Positions 1-11,520 are shown, counted from the stretch's first letter. The stretch: DNA of 64,000 nt from Guyanagaster necrorhizus (GCF_019112545.1 NW_025064894.1:170339-234338), one strand, 5' to 3'. The notes: a model not told the origin generated them from the sequence alone. Numbers and translations are program-made.

Positions 1-1053
1 CGCCAGCTTCTTCCACAAGGAGGGCCCCAGGGGCATGATCCTACGATAAAATCAAGACAACTCTATTCATGCAAACGACTGAGGAGACATACCCAGATCT
101 TTTCTTTGTAACCAGCACCGGTGGGCATACGCATGTAAGCCCCGCCATCGCCTCGAGCCAGACAGCCATATTTCGCCTGACTGTCCATTCGAATTGGCGG
201 ACGCGTGATACCCAAGATCGAAGAGATCTTATCGTTGGTGGAATGAGATGCATGTGCTGCCTCGACGGATTCAAGGAAGTTGAGTTCAGAGGGTGCCAGG
301 GTGGGCATTGAGATGGGCGTGGGATTGGATCCTGAGATGGTGAGTTGCTCAGCGCCCTGTCCCCTGACAGCGACGAATATGCAGCCCTTGGTGTCAGCGT
401 TGAGTGGGAGGTTGGGGCATCCAATGACACCGACTTGGACTTGGGCGTCGACGATGAGCGAAAGACAAACAGCGTACTGCTCTCCTCGGAGGAAGCCCTT
501 GGTTCCGTCAATGGGATCAATGGTCCACATTCCTGTAAGTTGTGGTAAGATAACGCATCGGATAAAGGGCAAAGGATACGCACTTCCCGTCCGTCCGCCT
601 TTGAAGTTTCCTCTGTCGATAGCATCCATCAGTGCGTCCGGGCTCAGCGCCTGGCCTGGCCCAATTCCCCATTCCTTCACATCGCCAACACCTAGCGGTC
701 CAACGATAGCTACGTTGGCAAGCTCAACGATTCGCCGCCTGAGCTCGGCACCAGAGTCCATACGGAGGTCGGTCGCATCTTCCTCGCCCACAATAAGGTC
801 GTCCGGGAACGCATTGTGAATCATAGTGCTTATCACTCCCTGCGCAGCATAGTCGCCCACTACGGTCTTTCTTTTCAGCAAAAAAAAACCACCACGGCAA
901 CAAGAAAAGGTACTCACCGGTTACTGGCGACTTGTCGTCCTTGGTCAAAGTTTCATTTTTCACCAGTTTGTTGAACACGGAGTTAGTTAACACACAGGCT
1001 CGTCGGATAGCTGATATGGCTAGCTGGCGCTCAGTCAGGTAAGGAAGGGACAT
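1..1053 (-). CDS. MET22: 3'(2'),5'-bisphosphate nucleotidase (HAL2/MET22 family), C-terminus cut by window edge
   Basis: Inositol-monophosphatase-superfamily enzyme that removes the 3' phosphate of PAP/PAPS by-products of sulfate assimilation; Mg2+-dependent, Li+/Na+-sensitive in the yeast family. Visible motifs in order: MSLPYLTERQ start, GEEDATDLR, the metal-binding DPIDGT followed by KGFLRGEQYAV, and WDHAPG plus LVEEAG at the left edge. Three short introns join these frames: one after the codons for SPVT (near 920), one around 540-575, and one near 42-90 that links W to DHAPG. An in-frame ATG 13 codons upstream (1092) could be the start instead. I chose 1053 because family members start MSLPYLTERQ. 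The last part of the protein lies beyond position 1. Confidence 0.93.
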
Positions 1054-2017
1054 GGTGAGGGATCGGCAAAGAAATGAGCGAGCATATTGCATACGGTCGT
1101 TTTCTATGCCTTAGGGCTCGGTTTTGATGCACACGTGAATGGCGTGATTGATTAGTCAACCCTTGGTAAGGTAAGAACAGGATCACGTGGAAGGAAGCCG
1201 AAATGGATCTAGGACGCGTAGTTCCTGTTGTTCAGACCGTTCACTGGTCCAAGAATATATGTGATATACATTCCTGTTTGATTAGAAGGAATTAATTGGT
1301 CGCTATGCGATATATGAGAATTTTTTTGGGTGATTTTTACACTTGACTCATCCAGAAGCTGCGAATATGGAATTAGGGTGATTGATGATTGTGCGCTCAC
1401 ACTGACGGCATCACTACGACATTCTCGTGTCACTATTTCTATGATTCCTTATGTTCCCGAGTCGGTCTGCTTCTGCATGACATTTGTTGGACTCTTCTCT
1501 GAGTCAATATCAATTGTGTCCGACACCGGAGACTCTGGACTTGTTCTCAACGCCTTTCATCTGCGGTGCATCAAACATCTCACGTACTGCCAAACTGCTT
1601 TGGGAGTATATATAGGCCAATGCCAACGGAACCCGGAAATCACTCACTGCCAACATACCCCAAACCCACATTGGTGGTATTGATGTCCGTTAATTAAACC
1701 ATCAGACACAAGACGTAAAGGAACCTTCTGTAATTATGTTGTATCAAGATCTCTGGTCACATTATCTTCAGGACCTGCTCCAGGATCCTGTCGCCTTCTC
1801 AGCCCTCTATACTCCGAGCTTCACAGGAACTATCAATTTGAACAGGGAGACATCTACCAAACTTTGACAGCTAGATAACAAGATAAACCGTCATGGGTAA
1901 GAAACGGAACTCTCGCTACGACTCAACCGATTGCTATTTTGCAGCACCTCGGGAAAATGTCTCCATCCAATGCCATAGTCATACAAACATGAGGCCTCGG
2001 GCGACGTGGTGCTCAAC
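1054..2017. other. Intergenic stretch without a supported gene
   Basis: Only short open frames with no recognisable domain. A TATATA-like element lies near 1609-1616 on the + strand but no gene follows it. The part near 1053-1200 should hold the promoter of the nucleotidase gene. Confidence 0.5.
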
Positions 2018-2893
2018 CTAAAACGACTTAATACCTCTTGCCAAGAACAACTTCGGGTGGGTCGTTCCCGGGAAGAAGCCGTCCATAGTGGCGCCAGGAA
2101 TGACATTCATTGAGAACGACCCAAGCCCAGCTCCTTCAAATAGCTTCCTCATATCTTCCTCTGAGAATCCTGCTCTGTGGGGAACGATGGCTTTGTACTG
2201 CTCCGGGATGTCCGCAACCTGCGACACGGCATCCGGGATCAATCGACCGGTGACCAAGAGGGTCCCCCCGGGTTTGAGGAAATAGGTCAGGATGCGGGTA
2301 ATCTCTTCGGTGGATTCAAAATGGTGGTAAGCCATGGTACACTGGAGGTGATACTTGTTAGTATGACAAGCAAGGTTTGATGCTCAAGAGGTGACGAACT
2401 AGTACGATATCAAATTTGCGTCCTTCCAACTCCTCTGGTAGACCTTTGAGTTGGTAAGCAATTGCGCTCATCTTGGAAGAGACTCCAAGAGTTTCGGCCG
2501 TCTTGTTGTATTGGTCGACCATGCCTTGACTAATGTCAACGCCTTGGATATACTTGCAGTGGGCGACGAGGTTCCTTTCCATTAAACCTATGAGGAATAT
2601 CCATGAAGCGTCCAAATTATGCACGTAGATGAAAGACGCGTACCTGAGCCACACGCGAAGTTCAGTACGGTCGTCGACTCTGGATCGAAGGACCATCCAT
2701 CTGAGAGGATGAATGCAGCTTGCCTGAGCATGAAGATCAGTCGCTGGATGTTCACCACTGAGATAAAACTATTATGTACAAACTTTTCAATCAACTCTGT
2801 CAGTAAGGGAGATTTGTCATAGTTGCTAGCCGCCTTGTTGAAATAGTCCACGTTGGCTGTGACGAAGTCGCTGTCACGGTCGTGCTCAACCAT
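2018..2893 (-). CDS. Class I SAM-dependent methyltransferase, tandem copy A
   Basis: Small soluble methyltransferase, substrate unknown. The N-terminal exon encodes DYFNKAASNYD. The SAM-binding motif I reads VLNFACGSG, followed by QGVDISQGMVDQYN (acidic residue of motif II) and FDIVL plus CTMAYHHF (post-II region). The C-terminal exon begins with LKPGG and LLVTGR. At least four introns are needed, e.g. GAAAA|gtttgt near 2790 and GGCTCAG|gtacgc near 2640, with reading frames matching across. Copy B directly upstream has the same exon structure; the two 105-residue C-terminal exons are about 74% identical by my count. Both copies share CCTGGGAAG a few bases before the ATG, so the duplication included the 5' flank. 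No substrate-specific motif is visible. Confidence 0.85.
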
Positions 2894-3640
2894 GTCTGTG
2901 TCCCTGGGAAGCGAAGTAAATAGTAGATGATTTTATAATGGTCAAGACGCGTTTCAGTGATCGAAATTGGGACTGTGGGGAGGTCCCGTTTCATGTTCAT
3001 CAGCTGGATGGCCAAGGCTGGTGAGGTATGATCAACTTCGGGGGGGAAAGGCTATGACGTCTTCAACACCCCGGTAAGTCTCGAACGGGATCACGTAGCG
3101 GAAGCCGGACCGTCGCTCAGAATTATACACAGGACCGAGTTCCGCAAGTATTTATAAAGCATCAGGTTAGCTTTGAATACTCAAGTACTCAATGATCAAC
3201 TTATCCGCCAGTTTGAGAGTATCTTTTCTTGAAATTGTGTTTAATAACAAGACTTTATTTTACATGTTGGAATCTGCGAGAGAATTCGAGCAATCCGGCA
3301 TTCCGGCATGCTGAGTAAGGAAGGAATCCCAGGGAAATTGAAGGAATTAGGTAGAAACTACTAGAAAAGGAGTAGTCTAGTATAAATATGAGAAGTCAAT
3401 GGGGGAACTCCTCAGGAGTTTGTAACCCAAAGACTAAAGGTCTTACAAGCATGTACTCTGGATACAGTCCAAAATCTCAACATTACATTTTGAGACTGAG
3501 TTCTCGCGTTGATGATATCACTAAAAAAAATTCAACCCCTTCTTACACCACTCTTTCTGCAAGACTGAGAAAAAATCCATGCTTTATCGCTATACCCATA
3601 ATACAAATGTACAAATACATTGGCACCCCTGACTCTTTGC
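2894..3640. other. Spacer between the tandem methyltransferase genes
   Basis: No supported gene. It should contain the promoter of copy A (right next to 2893) and the 3' end of copy B (next to 3641). An 88-codon open frame on + (3388-3654) has no recognisable features and I treat it as chance. Confidence 0.5.
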
Positions 3641-4511
3641 CTAAAGTGGCTTAACTCCTTTAGCCAAGAATAGCTTCTGATTTGTCAAGCCCGTAAAAGC
3701 AGCGTCCAAGGTGGCGCCAGGAATGACATTCAACGAGAACGATCCTAATCCAGCGCCCTCAAACAACTTCCTCATATCCTCCTCCGAGAAGCCCGCCCTG
3801 TGGGGAACGATGGCCCCGTACTTCTCCGGGATGTCCTCGATTTTCAACACGGGATCCGAGCTCACTCGGTCGGTGACCAAGAGGGCACCTCCGGGTTTGA
3901 GGAAGTAGGCTAGGACGCGGGTGATCTCGTCGGTGGATTCAAAGTGGTGGTAAGCCATGGTACACTGGGGTCGGCTACATGTTAGTGAAAAATACTACGT
4001 TCAACAAAGAAGACGTACCAGTACAACGTCGAATTTGCGCCCTTCCAGTTCCTCTGGCATACCCTTGAGTTCGTAAGTGATTGCGTTCATCTTAGAAGTG
4101 ACTCCGAGAGTTTCGGCTCTCTTGTTGTACTGGTCGACCATGCCTTGGCTGATGTCGACGCCTTGAATGGATTTGCAGTGGGAAATGAGGGCCGTTTCAA
4201 TTAAACCTAGGAGACGATTTCAATGGAGATGAATTACGAAACTAGGTGAAAGGATAGACGTACCCGTACCACACGCGAAATTCAGTACAGTCGTTGACTC
4301 TGGATTGAAGGACCATCCCTCCGAGATAATATATTTGGCTGTCCTAAGGAACGAAAGATCAATGAATAGAGCTGGACATTGGAGACGTTGCATACTTTTC
4401 TGTCAGCTCCTTTACCATGTGTAATTCGTCATAGGTATGAGAGTCCTTGTTAAAATAGTCCTTGTTGGCCTCGGCAATGTCGTGGCCATGGTGGTGGTGG
4501 TGCTCAGCCAT
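3641..4511 (-). CDS. Class I SAM-dependent methyltransferase, tandem copy B
   Basis: Paralogue of the gene at 2018-2893 in the same orientation. The start ATG at 4511 opens MAEHHHHHGHD, a natural run of five histidines, then DYFNKDSHTYDE. Motif I is VLNFACGTG, followed by QGVDISQGMVDQYNKRAE, KGMPEELEGRKFDVVL and the last exon MAYHHFESTDEITR. Introns occupy the same positions as in copy A, for example after the codons for ELTEK and after motif I. Both copies look intact, so they may act on related small-molecule substrates; nothing nearby names a pathway. Confidence 0.85.
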
Positions 4512-5545
4512 GTATGTGTTCCTGGGAAGTAAGGTACTGTTGAAACTGATAGTGGGCTGTTTTATAACGATCGAAACGCGTACGTCACTGGCGCCGGTGG
4601 GTGACTGGTGAGGTCCTCGCAGCTGGATGATCAGACATGTGGATCAAAGCACAGTGTTGAACCAATGTTGAATATTTGATGTCTAATTCTGCTGCTGCCT
4701 GAAAGGTATAAGTATCTGACACAGTTTCAATGCTGTAAAGTTTATGATATAGAATACTTGCCCACACAACGATGTCCACAGGAAGGGAGGGAGACCTGGC
4801 TGGCACTCTGAATTGTATCCGATATATCTTCAACAAAGGCGGATCACTATCAGTGGTATCAGGGTAAGGAGGCTTACGACAAGTGGTCACGCGTTACATC
4901 TAATATTTACCGGGAAAATGTCTATGAGGGGACGACTTACTAAATTTTGCCAGCCAAGGGCCGCTCAGCGGCGACATATTTCCAAATATATGACCCGTTA
5001 TATAAATATTATTCATATTATTCATTGTGCGCGCAAGTAGATTTAGCTCTATCATTAGGCTGCCAAAGAACTACAAATGTTACGTTCCTCCTCACTGTTT
5101 CGTCGCGTCGCGTCTCTTTCATTTCTTATCGTGTCCCTCCGGTGTATAAAGAATCCTTATGTCACTTTTCAACGGTATGTTATCGGTTTTCTGTTTCCTC
5201 GCTTACGTCCTTGCATCCCTGTCAGCCCTCTGGTCTCGGGTTTTACATCCCGGCGGCACTGTCATTGGCTCTGAAAAGTCTCCAGTCCATTGTTCGCAAA
5301 AGGTGGGTGCTCCCACGGTCCCATATTTATACTGTATTCCGAAAGTGCGGTCCGGTCGACGTGTGCGAAAAAGATCAAGTTTCCCAGTTGACCGGTTACG
5401 CTGTCATGGTGTTCCGAGGCTGTTGCGATGCATATACTTATCTGGGGAAACTGGCTGCTATGGCTCCTGCTGCAATCGTCGTTAGACTTTCAGGCTACTC
5501 ACGCTTTCCCCTCCGTCTGAGTCGCGACGGCGCTCACCGGTCACG
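4512..5545. other. Intergenic promoter region between divergent genes
   Basis: Lies between the methyltransferase (-) and the membrane protein (+), so it probably holds both promoters. AT-rich around 4980-5030. Open frames at 4947-5549 overlap in several frames and show no domain, so I do not call a gene. Confidence 0.45.
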
Positions 5546-6914
5546 ATGAGGTGAGTTCTTCGCCGCTTTCAATAGGCTCAAATTCCATGACCATTGTTTT
5601 ACAGATCACCATGTCCACGCTCATTGTACTTTGCCTTTTTCCTCATTGTTTCCCTCGGGAGTCAGCATACAAACGGCAAGGAGGTCAATGTGACCGTTGA
5701 CGACACCGACTTTTTGATAACGTATTCTCCTGCGGCAGCCTGGTACACGGCGGACACGGACTGCTCTTCGTGTCTGAAGGTAGACGTTGGGCAGGTCGAC
5801 GTATTTGAGAACACATATCACGGAGCTGCGAACGTTTTACCTGCGGAAGATCAGGACGACAAGGAAGGTCAGGATGAAGACAGCGATTCGGGCGGTCACA
5901 AGGGAAAAAAAGGGAACGCCGGTGGCTCAAAGAAACGAGCCCTCAGGCGAGGTCGAAACGTCTCTATCCTCCATCCCGAAGCTCGGGACCTCGATGACAC
6001 GCCTGTCACTGCACAATTTGCGTTCAACGGTCAGCTGGGACTAGGCTTATATCTCAACATGATTTAATTTACGCCTTGGCAGGTTCCGCAATATACATCT
6101 ACTGCATAGAGCCGGTAGGCTCCTCGTCGATATCACCGACAACTATGAATCTTACTTTCACTCTCGATAATCAACTCGTCGGCACGTACATCCACGAGAC
6201 CTCGAATACTACGGCGAAGCCTATTCCCCACTTCAACGTCTTCTCCAAAGAAAATCTGACGCTATCTGCGCACGTCTTGCAGGCGTCGCTTGGCGTCAAC
6301 TCCGTTTTTCTCATTGACTATATGATATACACGAAGAACGATACTGTATATCAAGTTCAATCTGGTAACCAGACAAGCGAAGCGGTGTATGTGTATCTTT
6401 TCATACTTGTTTGCATTGGCCTGTTTAACACATTACCACAAGAGCGAAAGACCATGTTGCCACATTCGGAGGCGCCGTCGGAGGCAGTGTAGGCGTTCTT
6501 ACGACGCTCGGTATCTGCATTTTCCTAAGTATCTACGCCAGACGTAAATTTGCAGCTCGACGCGACCGCAGAGAGCGTGCGGCATCGCCACCTATGATGA
6601 TAGGCCCAGCGCCGTTCATTCCACGTTATTTCCCCGGAACGTTTCCCCCACCCTACTCCCCCTCCTCGACATCCTCCGTGCATAGCGACGGCACGACTGA
6701 ACCGCACAATCACCCCGAGACAGAAACGATGCTAAACTACGCAGATGTGCCCCCCTCCACGCCACCGCCTCAAGATGGATTGCCACCGCCCAGTTTCGCT
6801 GAGGCTATAGCCGATGCAAGATCCGCGTCGGTGCGAATACCGACCCCTGGTGCAGGTTCCACAGAAGAAACGGGAATAACATTGCCGTCGGCCAATTCCG
6901 AAGTGCCCACATGA
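5546..6914 (+). CDS. Secreted-side single-pass membrane protein with proline-rich cytoplasmic tail
   Basis: Function unknown; the architecture is common in agaricomycetes. The start is an ATG in a 5-nt coding exon (ATGAG|gtgagt, 5546-5550) spliced to 5605. This gives MRSPCPRSLYFAFFLIVSLG, a signal peptide; without the splice the only ATG is out of frame. The ectodomain contains DCSSC, a long acidic/basic linker (DDKEGQDEDS) and several N-glycosylation sites. Two more introns (after FNG near 6031, and GT|gtatgt near 6390 to 6448) restore the frame. That leads into GGSVGVLTTLGICIFLSIYA, a transmembrane helix, followed by RRKFAARRDRRER as stop-transfer. The tail is rich in proline (PPPYSPSS, PPSTPPPQDG), suggesting PPxY/SH3-type contacts. 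It stops at SEVPT. Confidence 0.8.
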
Positions 6915-7161
6915 ACCCAGGACTCCGTCATGGGTAATAGATGCGAAAACACAGGCAGAGCTATGTGCGTACAAGTGTGTACTGGTACTATGATTTGTAT
7001 AGTAGTGTTATGTCCGGGATATTATATCCAAGGGTTTCTGGCAGAGACCACATTCTCAAACCAATGCACCAAAGTATCGGCGGTCCAATCCCGCTTCATC
7101 CAGTTCTGATTAGACAGAAAAACGTAAATGATCAGCAGAGCCTTGATCAGGGATGTTTCTG

Positions 7162-8040
7162 CTAACCATCCGTCACGAATGCACCCAAAGCAACCTGGCT
7201 CGACGCGAAGAACGGAGCCCCGCCCTGGTCCTTCCCATACCACAGTTTGCTATATCGCCCCTCCGGCACCACTGCCTTCTCCAGAACCTTGTCAGCCCGC
7301 AGTTTGATGAACTCTGTGTACATGAACCTCGGAGTCTTTGCCTGTCAATTTCAGGAACAATGACCTAGCACAGCTAATACATTGAGCACATGTGCAGGAA
7401 GATGTAAGGGCGTACATGTAGTACACGGTAACACCTTTGAATGTGGTCTGATCGGCGTTAAAAGAGGTTTGGGTGCGCGATTCGCAGGATTCTCGTAGAC
7501 CTTCGTCAGTGGTTGGACTTATTCTCGCATGGCTTCATCCATCATGGGGAATTTTAATTAAAAGATGCATTTAGACCTGCGGTCTCATCAAAGCGCAGCA
7601 TACTCACGTCTATTTGCACCTCTCATCTTTATCGAGTTCAGCCATTCATACGCTTCAAAATATCAGTCTCGAAAGGGAGAAAATTGAGATATGATAAACA
7701 CACTCTGTTTGAGGTTGGTCAAGTACTGCTCATCCCCGTACAAGCAACCAGAGGAGGTCATGTACAACTCATTCGTCTACAAGAAAAAAATAGTCAACTC
7801 GGTTCCTGAGCATGTGCATGAGCACTCTAAAATAGCATGCTTATAATGAGTACTGTTGATTCATCAGCCCTTCATAATACAGTGCATATATATAATCATA
7901 CACACATCCACCTCTGTAACAAGTGTCGTCCACAGTGCTGGTCGCAATATTGTCGGACTTCTTCGCTTCATCTCACTTTCCGGTCTGCAGATACGTATGG
8001 GATATCCAATGGACGTTGTCATATCACCGACCGTTAGGTA
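7162..8040 (-). CDS. GH76-like alpha-1,6-mannanase gene, possibly degraded at the 5' end
   Basis: The minus strand holds exons resembling the C-terminal half of GH76 (DFG5/DCW1-like endo-1,6-alpha-mannanase) proteins. One reads TNELYMTSSGCLYGDEQYL then LTNLKQ (start 7776), matching the ISNELFL...TGDxxYL region; next YEWLNSIKM; then LRESCES...DQTTFKGV, the family's DQxxFKG signature; and last ADKVLEKAVV, YSKLWYGKDQGG and a stop at 7162. The frames can be joined by short introns, but two of the junctions need unusual acceptors. Upstream (7860-8060) I see only weak similarity (DNVHWISHTYLQTGK), and the catalytic DD region is not clearly present. It could be intact with small exons or a decaying gene. 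Confidence 0.5.
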
Positions 8041-8453
8041 AATGATCACCAAAGGCGTATGCTGACCTAGATAGAACACACCCACAGCGCTTATCCGAAG
8101 TTGCTGGTCCCCACAGTCGACGTTGATGGAGAAATATTCTGACTGCATGTAGTAGCCGCTCGAACGTATTTTGCAAGTACAGAGGGAGAAAAGCCGAAAA
8201 AAGACCATGCACCCCGCAACGTTGCAAAAAGTCTAGGAACAGATGGTCCAGCATCGAAAGCTAGAATGCCAGAATCAATCACGGCGATGGGCGAAAGGAA
8301 TGGTAATTTAAACTGTTTCCCGTCGTTTCTGCACAGCAACCGTCGCGCTGCTCAACAATTAGGTCGAAGAGGTTGCCAAGGTAATCGGGGTATGAAAATG
8401 CTTCATGTAGAAATGAACCAAGACTTTCATTTGACCAACGACTAACACCATTA

Positions 8454-9715
8454 TCAAAGGTTGATAACTGTCGCCGTAACAGTGTTCGATGCACCGTTCA
8501 GAACCCCGCCTCCGGTAAGCATGATCTGGTTGTCGCTTGGCATCACCTTCACCTCCCTGGTATACGATCTGGAGGATGTAGTATCTACATACGTCCAGGC
8601 GCTTCCCGGCGCTGCGAGCTCTGTGTTCAGAAACACCCCGCTGTGGCTGTTGGCAGAAACAACGATTGTTCCATTTACTCCCCCGTATGGTGTCCAGTTG
8701 ACGTATGGACTACTCGTCGGCAGCTCGCCCGTGACCGCCTCCACCACGTATCCCTGGGCCGAGTCGAACGTGAGAGGAGAGTCCGAAAGCCGGTAATACA
8801 CAGCAAAGTTAGCTTCGGTGGCTCCGTAGAACTCGTAAGTGAAGATGTATTGGCCATTCGGAAGTTCAGCTATCGTCGGCATGCCCGGGCGCCAGTCGTA
8901 CGTGTCGTACGTGGCATCGTCTACCACCTCTCCCCAGTTTATCAAGTCAGAGGACACCTGATGCCTGATTATCCATCGAGGTTAGCTTGACCTTGGGGGG
9001 ATGAGAGGCAACACATACACAAGCTTCTGACCATGGTCAGGATCCCTTTGATCGGAATAATATACAACGATTTGATGGTCGTATGTGAGAATGAAGGGCT
9101 CCCAAACTGGCGTGAGACCATTGTCAGGCAGCGCTTCACCGCCGGCAGCGATGTGGCTCTACGAAATGATCGGGATGAGATAGGTTGAAGACAGAAATAC
9201 CAGAGACGCACAATGAATGTCCAAGTATATCCCTTGTCAGTGCTCGCGTAGAGGTCAATCTGAGTGTTGCTCAGGTTTGTCGGGATCGAGTTACCAGCAC
9301 AGAGAATAGTGCCAGCCTATCAAAGAAGTTAGTTATAATGCTTCTGTGTTAAGATGGAATCTCTTGCCTGGAACGCCCCAATATCCTCGACCACTTCATA
9401 CAAAAACGGCTGATACCGCAACCCCCAACCATTCACTTGATCTGTGATGTTGGATACGTGCGTCCATGTTTGTCCAAGATCTGTGGAGCGGTATATGGGA
9501 AAGTAAACCAGGGGAGGCTCTGGCGAATAGTTCTCCCAAGTAGCCAGGATTACATTGTCATCATTCGCAAGACGAAGAGTTCGTGCGTAAAGTGTGCGTG
9601 GAACTATGTAGTCGGACGGCGGGGCAAATATGGTAGCAGTAAAGGGCTCCACATATTGCAAGGCCTGTACAGAGACAACCGCAAAGAAAAGGGTAGAAGT
9701 TGTTGAGAAGAGCAT
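8454..9715 (-). CDS. Secreted sialidase-fold glycoside hydrolase, GH93 exo-arabinanase-like
   Basis: Begins MLFSTTSTLFFAVVSVQAL, a signal peptide, so the enzyme is secreted. The body has Asp-box-like strands of the six-bladed propeller: YRSTDLGQTWTHV and YASTDKGYTWTFI. These are followed by TPVWEPF, VVYYSDQRDPDHGQKL, WRPGMPTIAELPNGQYIFTY and WTPYGG. The WEPF...YYSDQRD and RPGMP..LPNG patterns are typical of fungal GH93 exo-1,5-alpha-L-arabinanases. Three introns are visible. The first (9317-9367) is a GC-AG intron (CAG|GCAAGA) with a strong ATAACTAAC branch site; the others use GTGCGT and GTATGT donors. Stop at 8454. It lies beside the GH76-like gene on the same strand, though each has its own signals. 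Another BNR-repeat hydrolase is the main alternative. Confidence 0.85.
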
Positions 9716-10660
9716 GGGTCACGCCTACTTGCTGCTTATGATTTTCTTTATATGTCTGCTACGATGGCGCGGTCCACGGAACGCTTTCGAGTTGAAATCC
9801 GGTCCGACAAAGAGTCACGACAGGTCACCAGGCATACTAACACGCAGATGCTGCTCCTACTTTTGTGAGATAATTAGTGAAATACGGAGAAATATGATGC
9901 CATGTACGCACATGGGCCACAGTAGAACATCCTCTGATTCTGTCGAGCTTGGACCTCGCCTCAGAAATTCTTTCCACCGGAATTCCTACCCCTTCTAACG
10001 TCCATGTCGACAGCGCCTTGCCAAGTACGACGAAAAGCTGAAACGAAATTGATGATGGACCGATCCTCGACTGCACTGAAGTCTGTGTCAACAAAATTTC
10101 CTGTCTTTGTGCGCGCATACCATGGCGACTGTTAAGTGTTCTCCCGTCTAAATGTCACTTTAATTTCCAGCTGCGTCACAAGGTCTGTGTAAAGGCAATC
10201 TTCTTCGAACCAATTTTAGCTAGCACTGGCAGTCACGGACTAAGTCCAGAAGATGATGAGTACAGGCATGGCCGTTTGAAGTAGGGAAAGGAACCCGGCA
10301 AAATTATCATAGTTGCCGGACAATTCACGGGAGTCCCCTTTTGGCATTCGCCGCCGCCGCCCACCGCCGTTTACCCCGCCGCTATTCCCCTCTCCTCTCA
10401 TTAATCTCGTCAAAATTATATCGAGTGCAACATACATCCTTGGTTTCTAAGCACCTCCTACTTGTCGGTCTCGGGGGATTGTCAAAATAAAGTCTGATCA
10501 CAGAAATAAAACCGCAAAATCAGAGTCGCGGTATTAGCTTTAAAACCCATCAAGTGCTGCACAGCTACATCCGCCTGAGTTTGGTCTATTTATACTATGG
10601 ATAATTAGCACCCTCGAATATGGACATCTACGTGCTATGTCAAGTTTCGTATTTTCGCAG
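9716..10660. other. Intergenic stretch without a supported gene
   Basis: Probable promoter of the GH93-like gene at its left end. Minus-strand frames at 9837-10118 and 10240-10437 have no recognisable domain. I see nothing else here. Confidence 0.45.
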
Positions 10661-11210
10661 GTCTTATCATCCTCTACGACCAGCCACGATACAAAGGCAG
10701 GCGCTACGGATCCAGGGCTGTTCGTATAGGAGCTAGGTCTCTTCTCAAGCAAACGTCCATCGTTGAAATAAAGGCCATGGCCTCAGTTTCTCGCTTGACT
10801 TCACTCCTAGTCCCTCGCTTGCATCATATTTGTGTTGATCATAACGTTCAGCCTGATGGTCGACAAATTTGCTGGGTGATAATGGAGTACATGCCGGGTC
10901 GCACTTATGATAATGCCTGGCCGAGTCTTATTTCGAAACAGAGGAACAGGATCCAAGAGCAGATGCACAACTACCAGACAAGGCTCTTCTCGGGGGAGTT
11001 CTATTTAAGTGACGTCCTCTTTCTGTTAGATGGATATCCTGACGGATACGTCAGCCTTGTAGGAACTCATCCCTGCTGGGATTACGAACTGGGTGCCTCC
11101 CAGGCATATGGGCCTTTCCCTAGCCTGTAGTCTTTCTACAAGCATCTACTATCAACCACCGAGAACTCAACGAACCCGTCACTTCTCGTATTCATCGCGA
11201 TCTACTAAAT
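10661..11210 (+). pseudogene. Aminoglycoside-phosphotransferase-like (APH family) pseudogene, N-terminal half
   Basis: The frame opens after an acceptor-like cgcag near 10660 and encodes ILYDQPRYKG, VRIGARSLLKQTSIVEIKA, VPRLHHIC, WVIMEYMPGRT, AWPSL and GPFPSL. These match, in order, the N-lobe of fungal APH/choline-kinase-like phosphotransferases: the start of the kinase fold, the alpha-C-like segment, the VPRV strand, the hinge VMEYxPGRTLDExWPSL and GPFPS. A TAG follows GPFPSL, and the catalytic HxDLxxxN region does not follow on this strand. It lies immediately downstream in inverted orientation (11221-11520). Confidence 0.7.
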
Positions 11211-11220
11211 GCAGCAAGTT

Positions 11221-11520
11221 ATCATTTATACAACGTTATAGTTGCGGTCCAACTATTTCATATATACCGACGTCGAGGTCAGGCTCCTTCTTATATACTG
11301 GGATTGTTTCGCTGACAAATGATGACCACAACTTTCGATCTTCTTCGGTTACAGATCCCACGGCATAAAGCGAATTGGAATGTTCCCACTAATAATGCCA
11401 TCAACCTGACTGTTCCCAGTCTAGTATGGCACTAATTTCGCCGTTGTTACGAGGTACAAGGTCGGAGTGCGTGAAAATGGATTGCGAGGAGGGATCTAAT
11501 CTACTCGACATTTTGGTGCT
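11221..11520 (-). pseudogene. APH-family pseudogene, C-terminal catalytic half, inverted
   Basis: Read on the minus strand from 11520: SSRLDPSSQSIFTHSDLVPRN, then GEISAILDWEQSG, a stop, WHY, a stop, WEHSNSLYAV and later TIPVYKKEP. This is the APH catalytic loop (FTHxDLxxxN), the metal-binding IxDWExxG segment and the following WYPEYWE-like helix, where the tryptophan after SG has become TGA. Two in-frame stops in 5 codons and the opposite orientation to the N-terminal half show the gene is dead. The piece needed to complete the N-lobe half is exactly what is present here. Confidence 0.65.

Noticed and set aside
4947..5549. 200-codon plus-strand frame upstream of the membrane protein
   Set aside because: Overlaps other frames, has no motif and ends at the real start codon of the next gene; more likely a promoter/5' leader.
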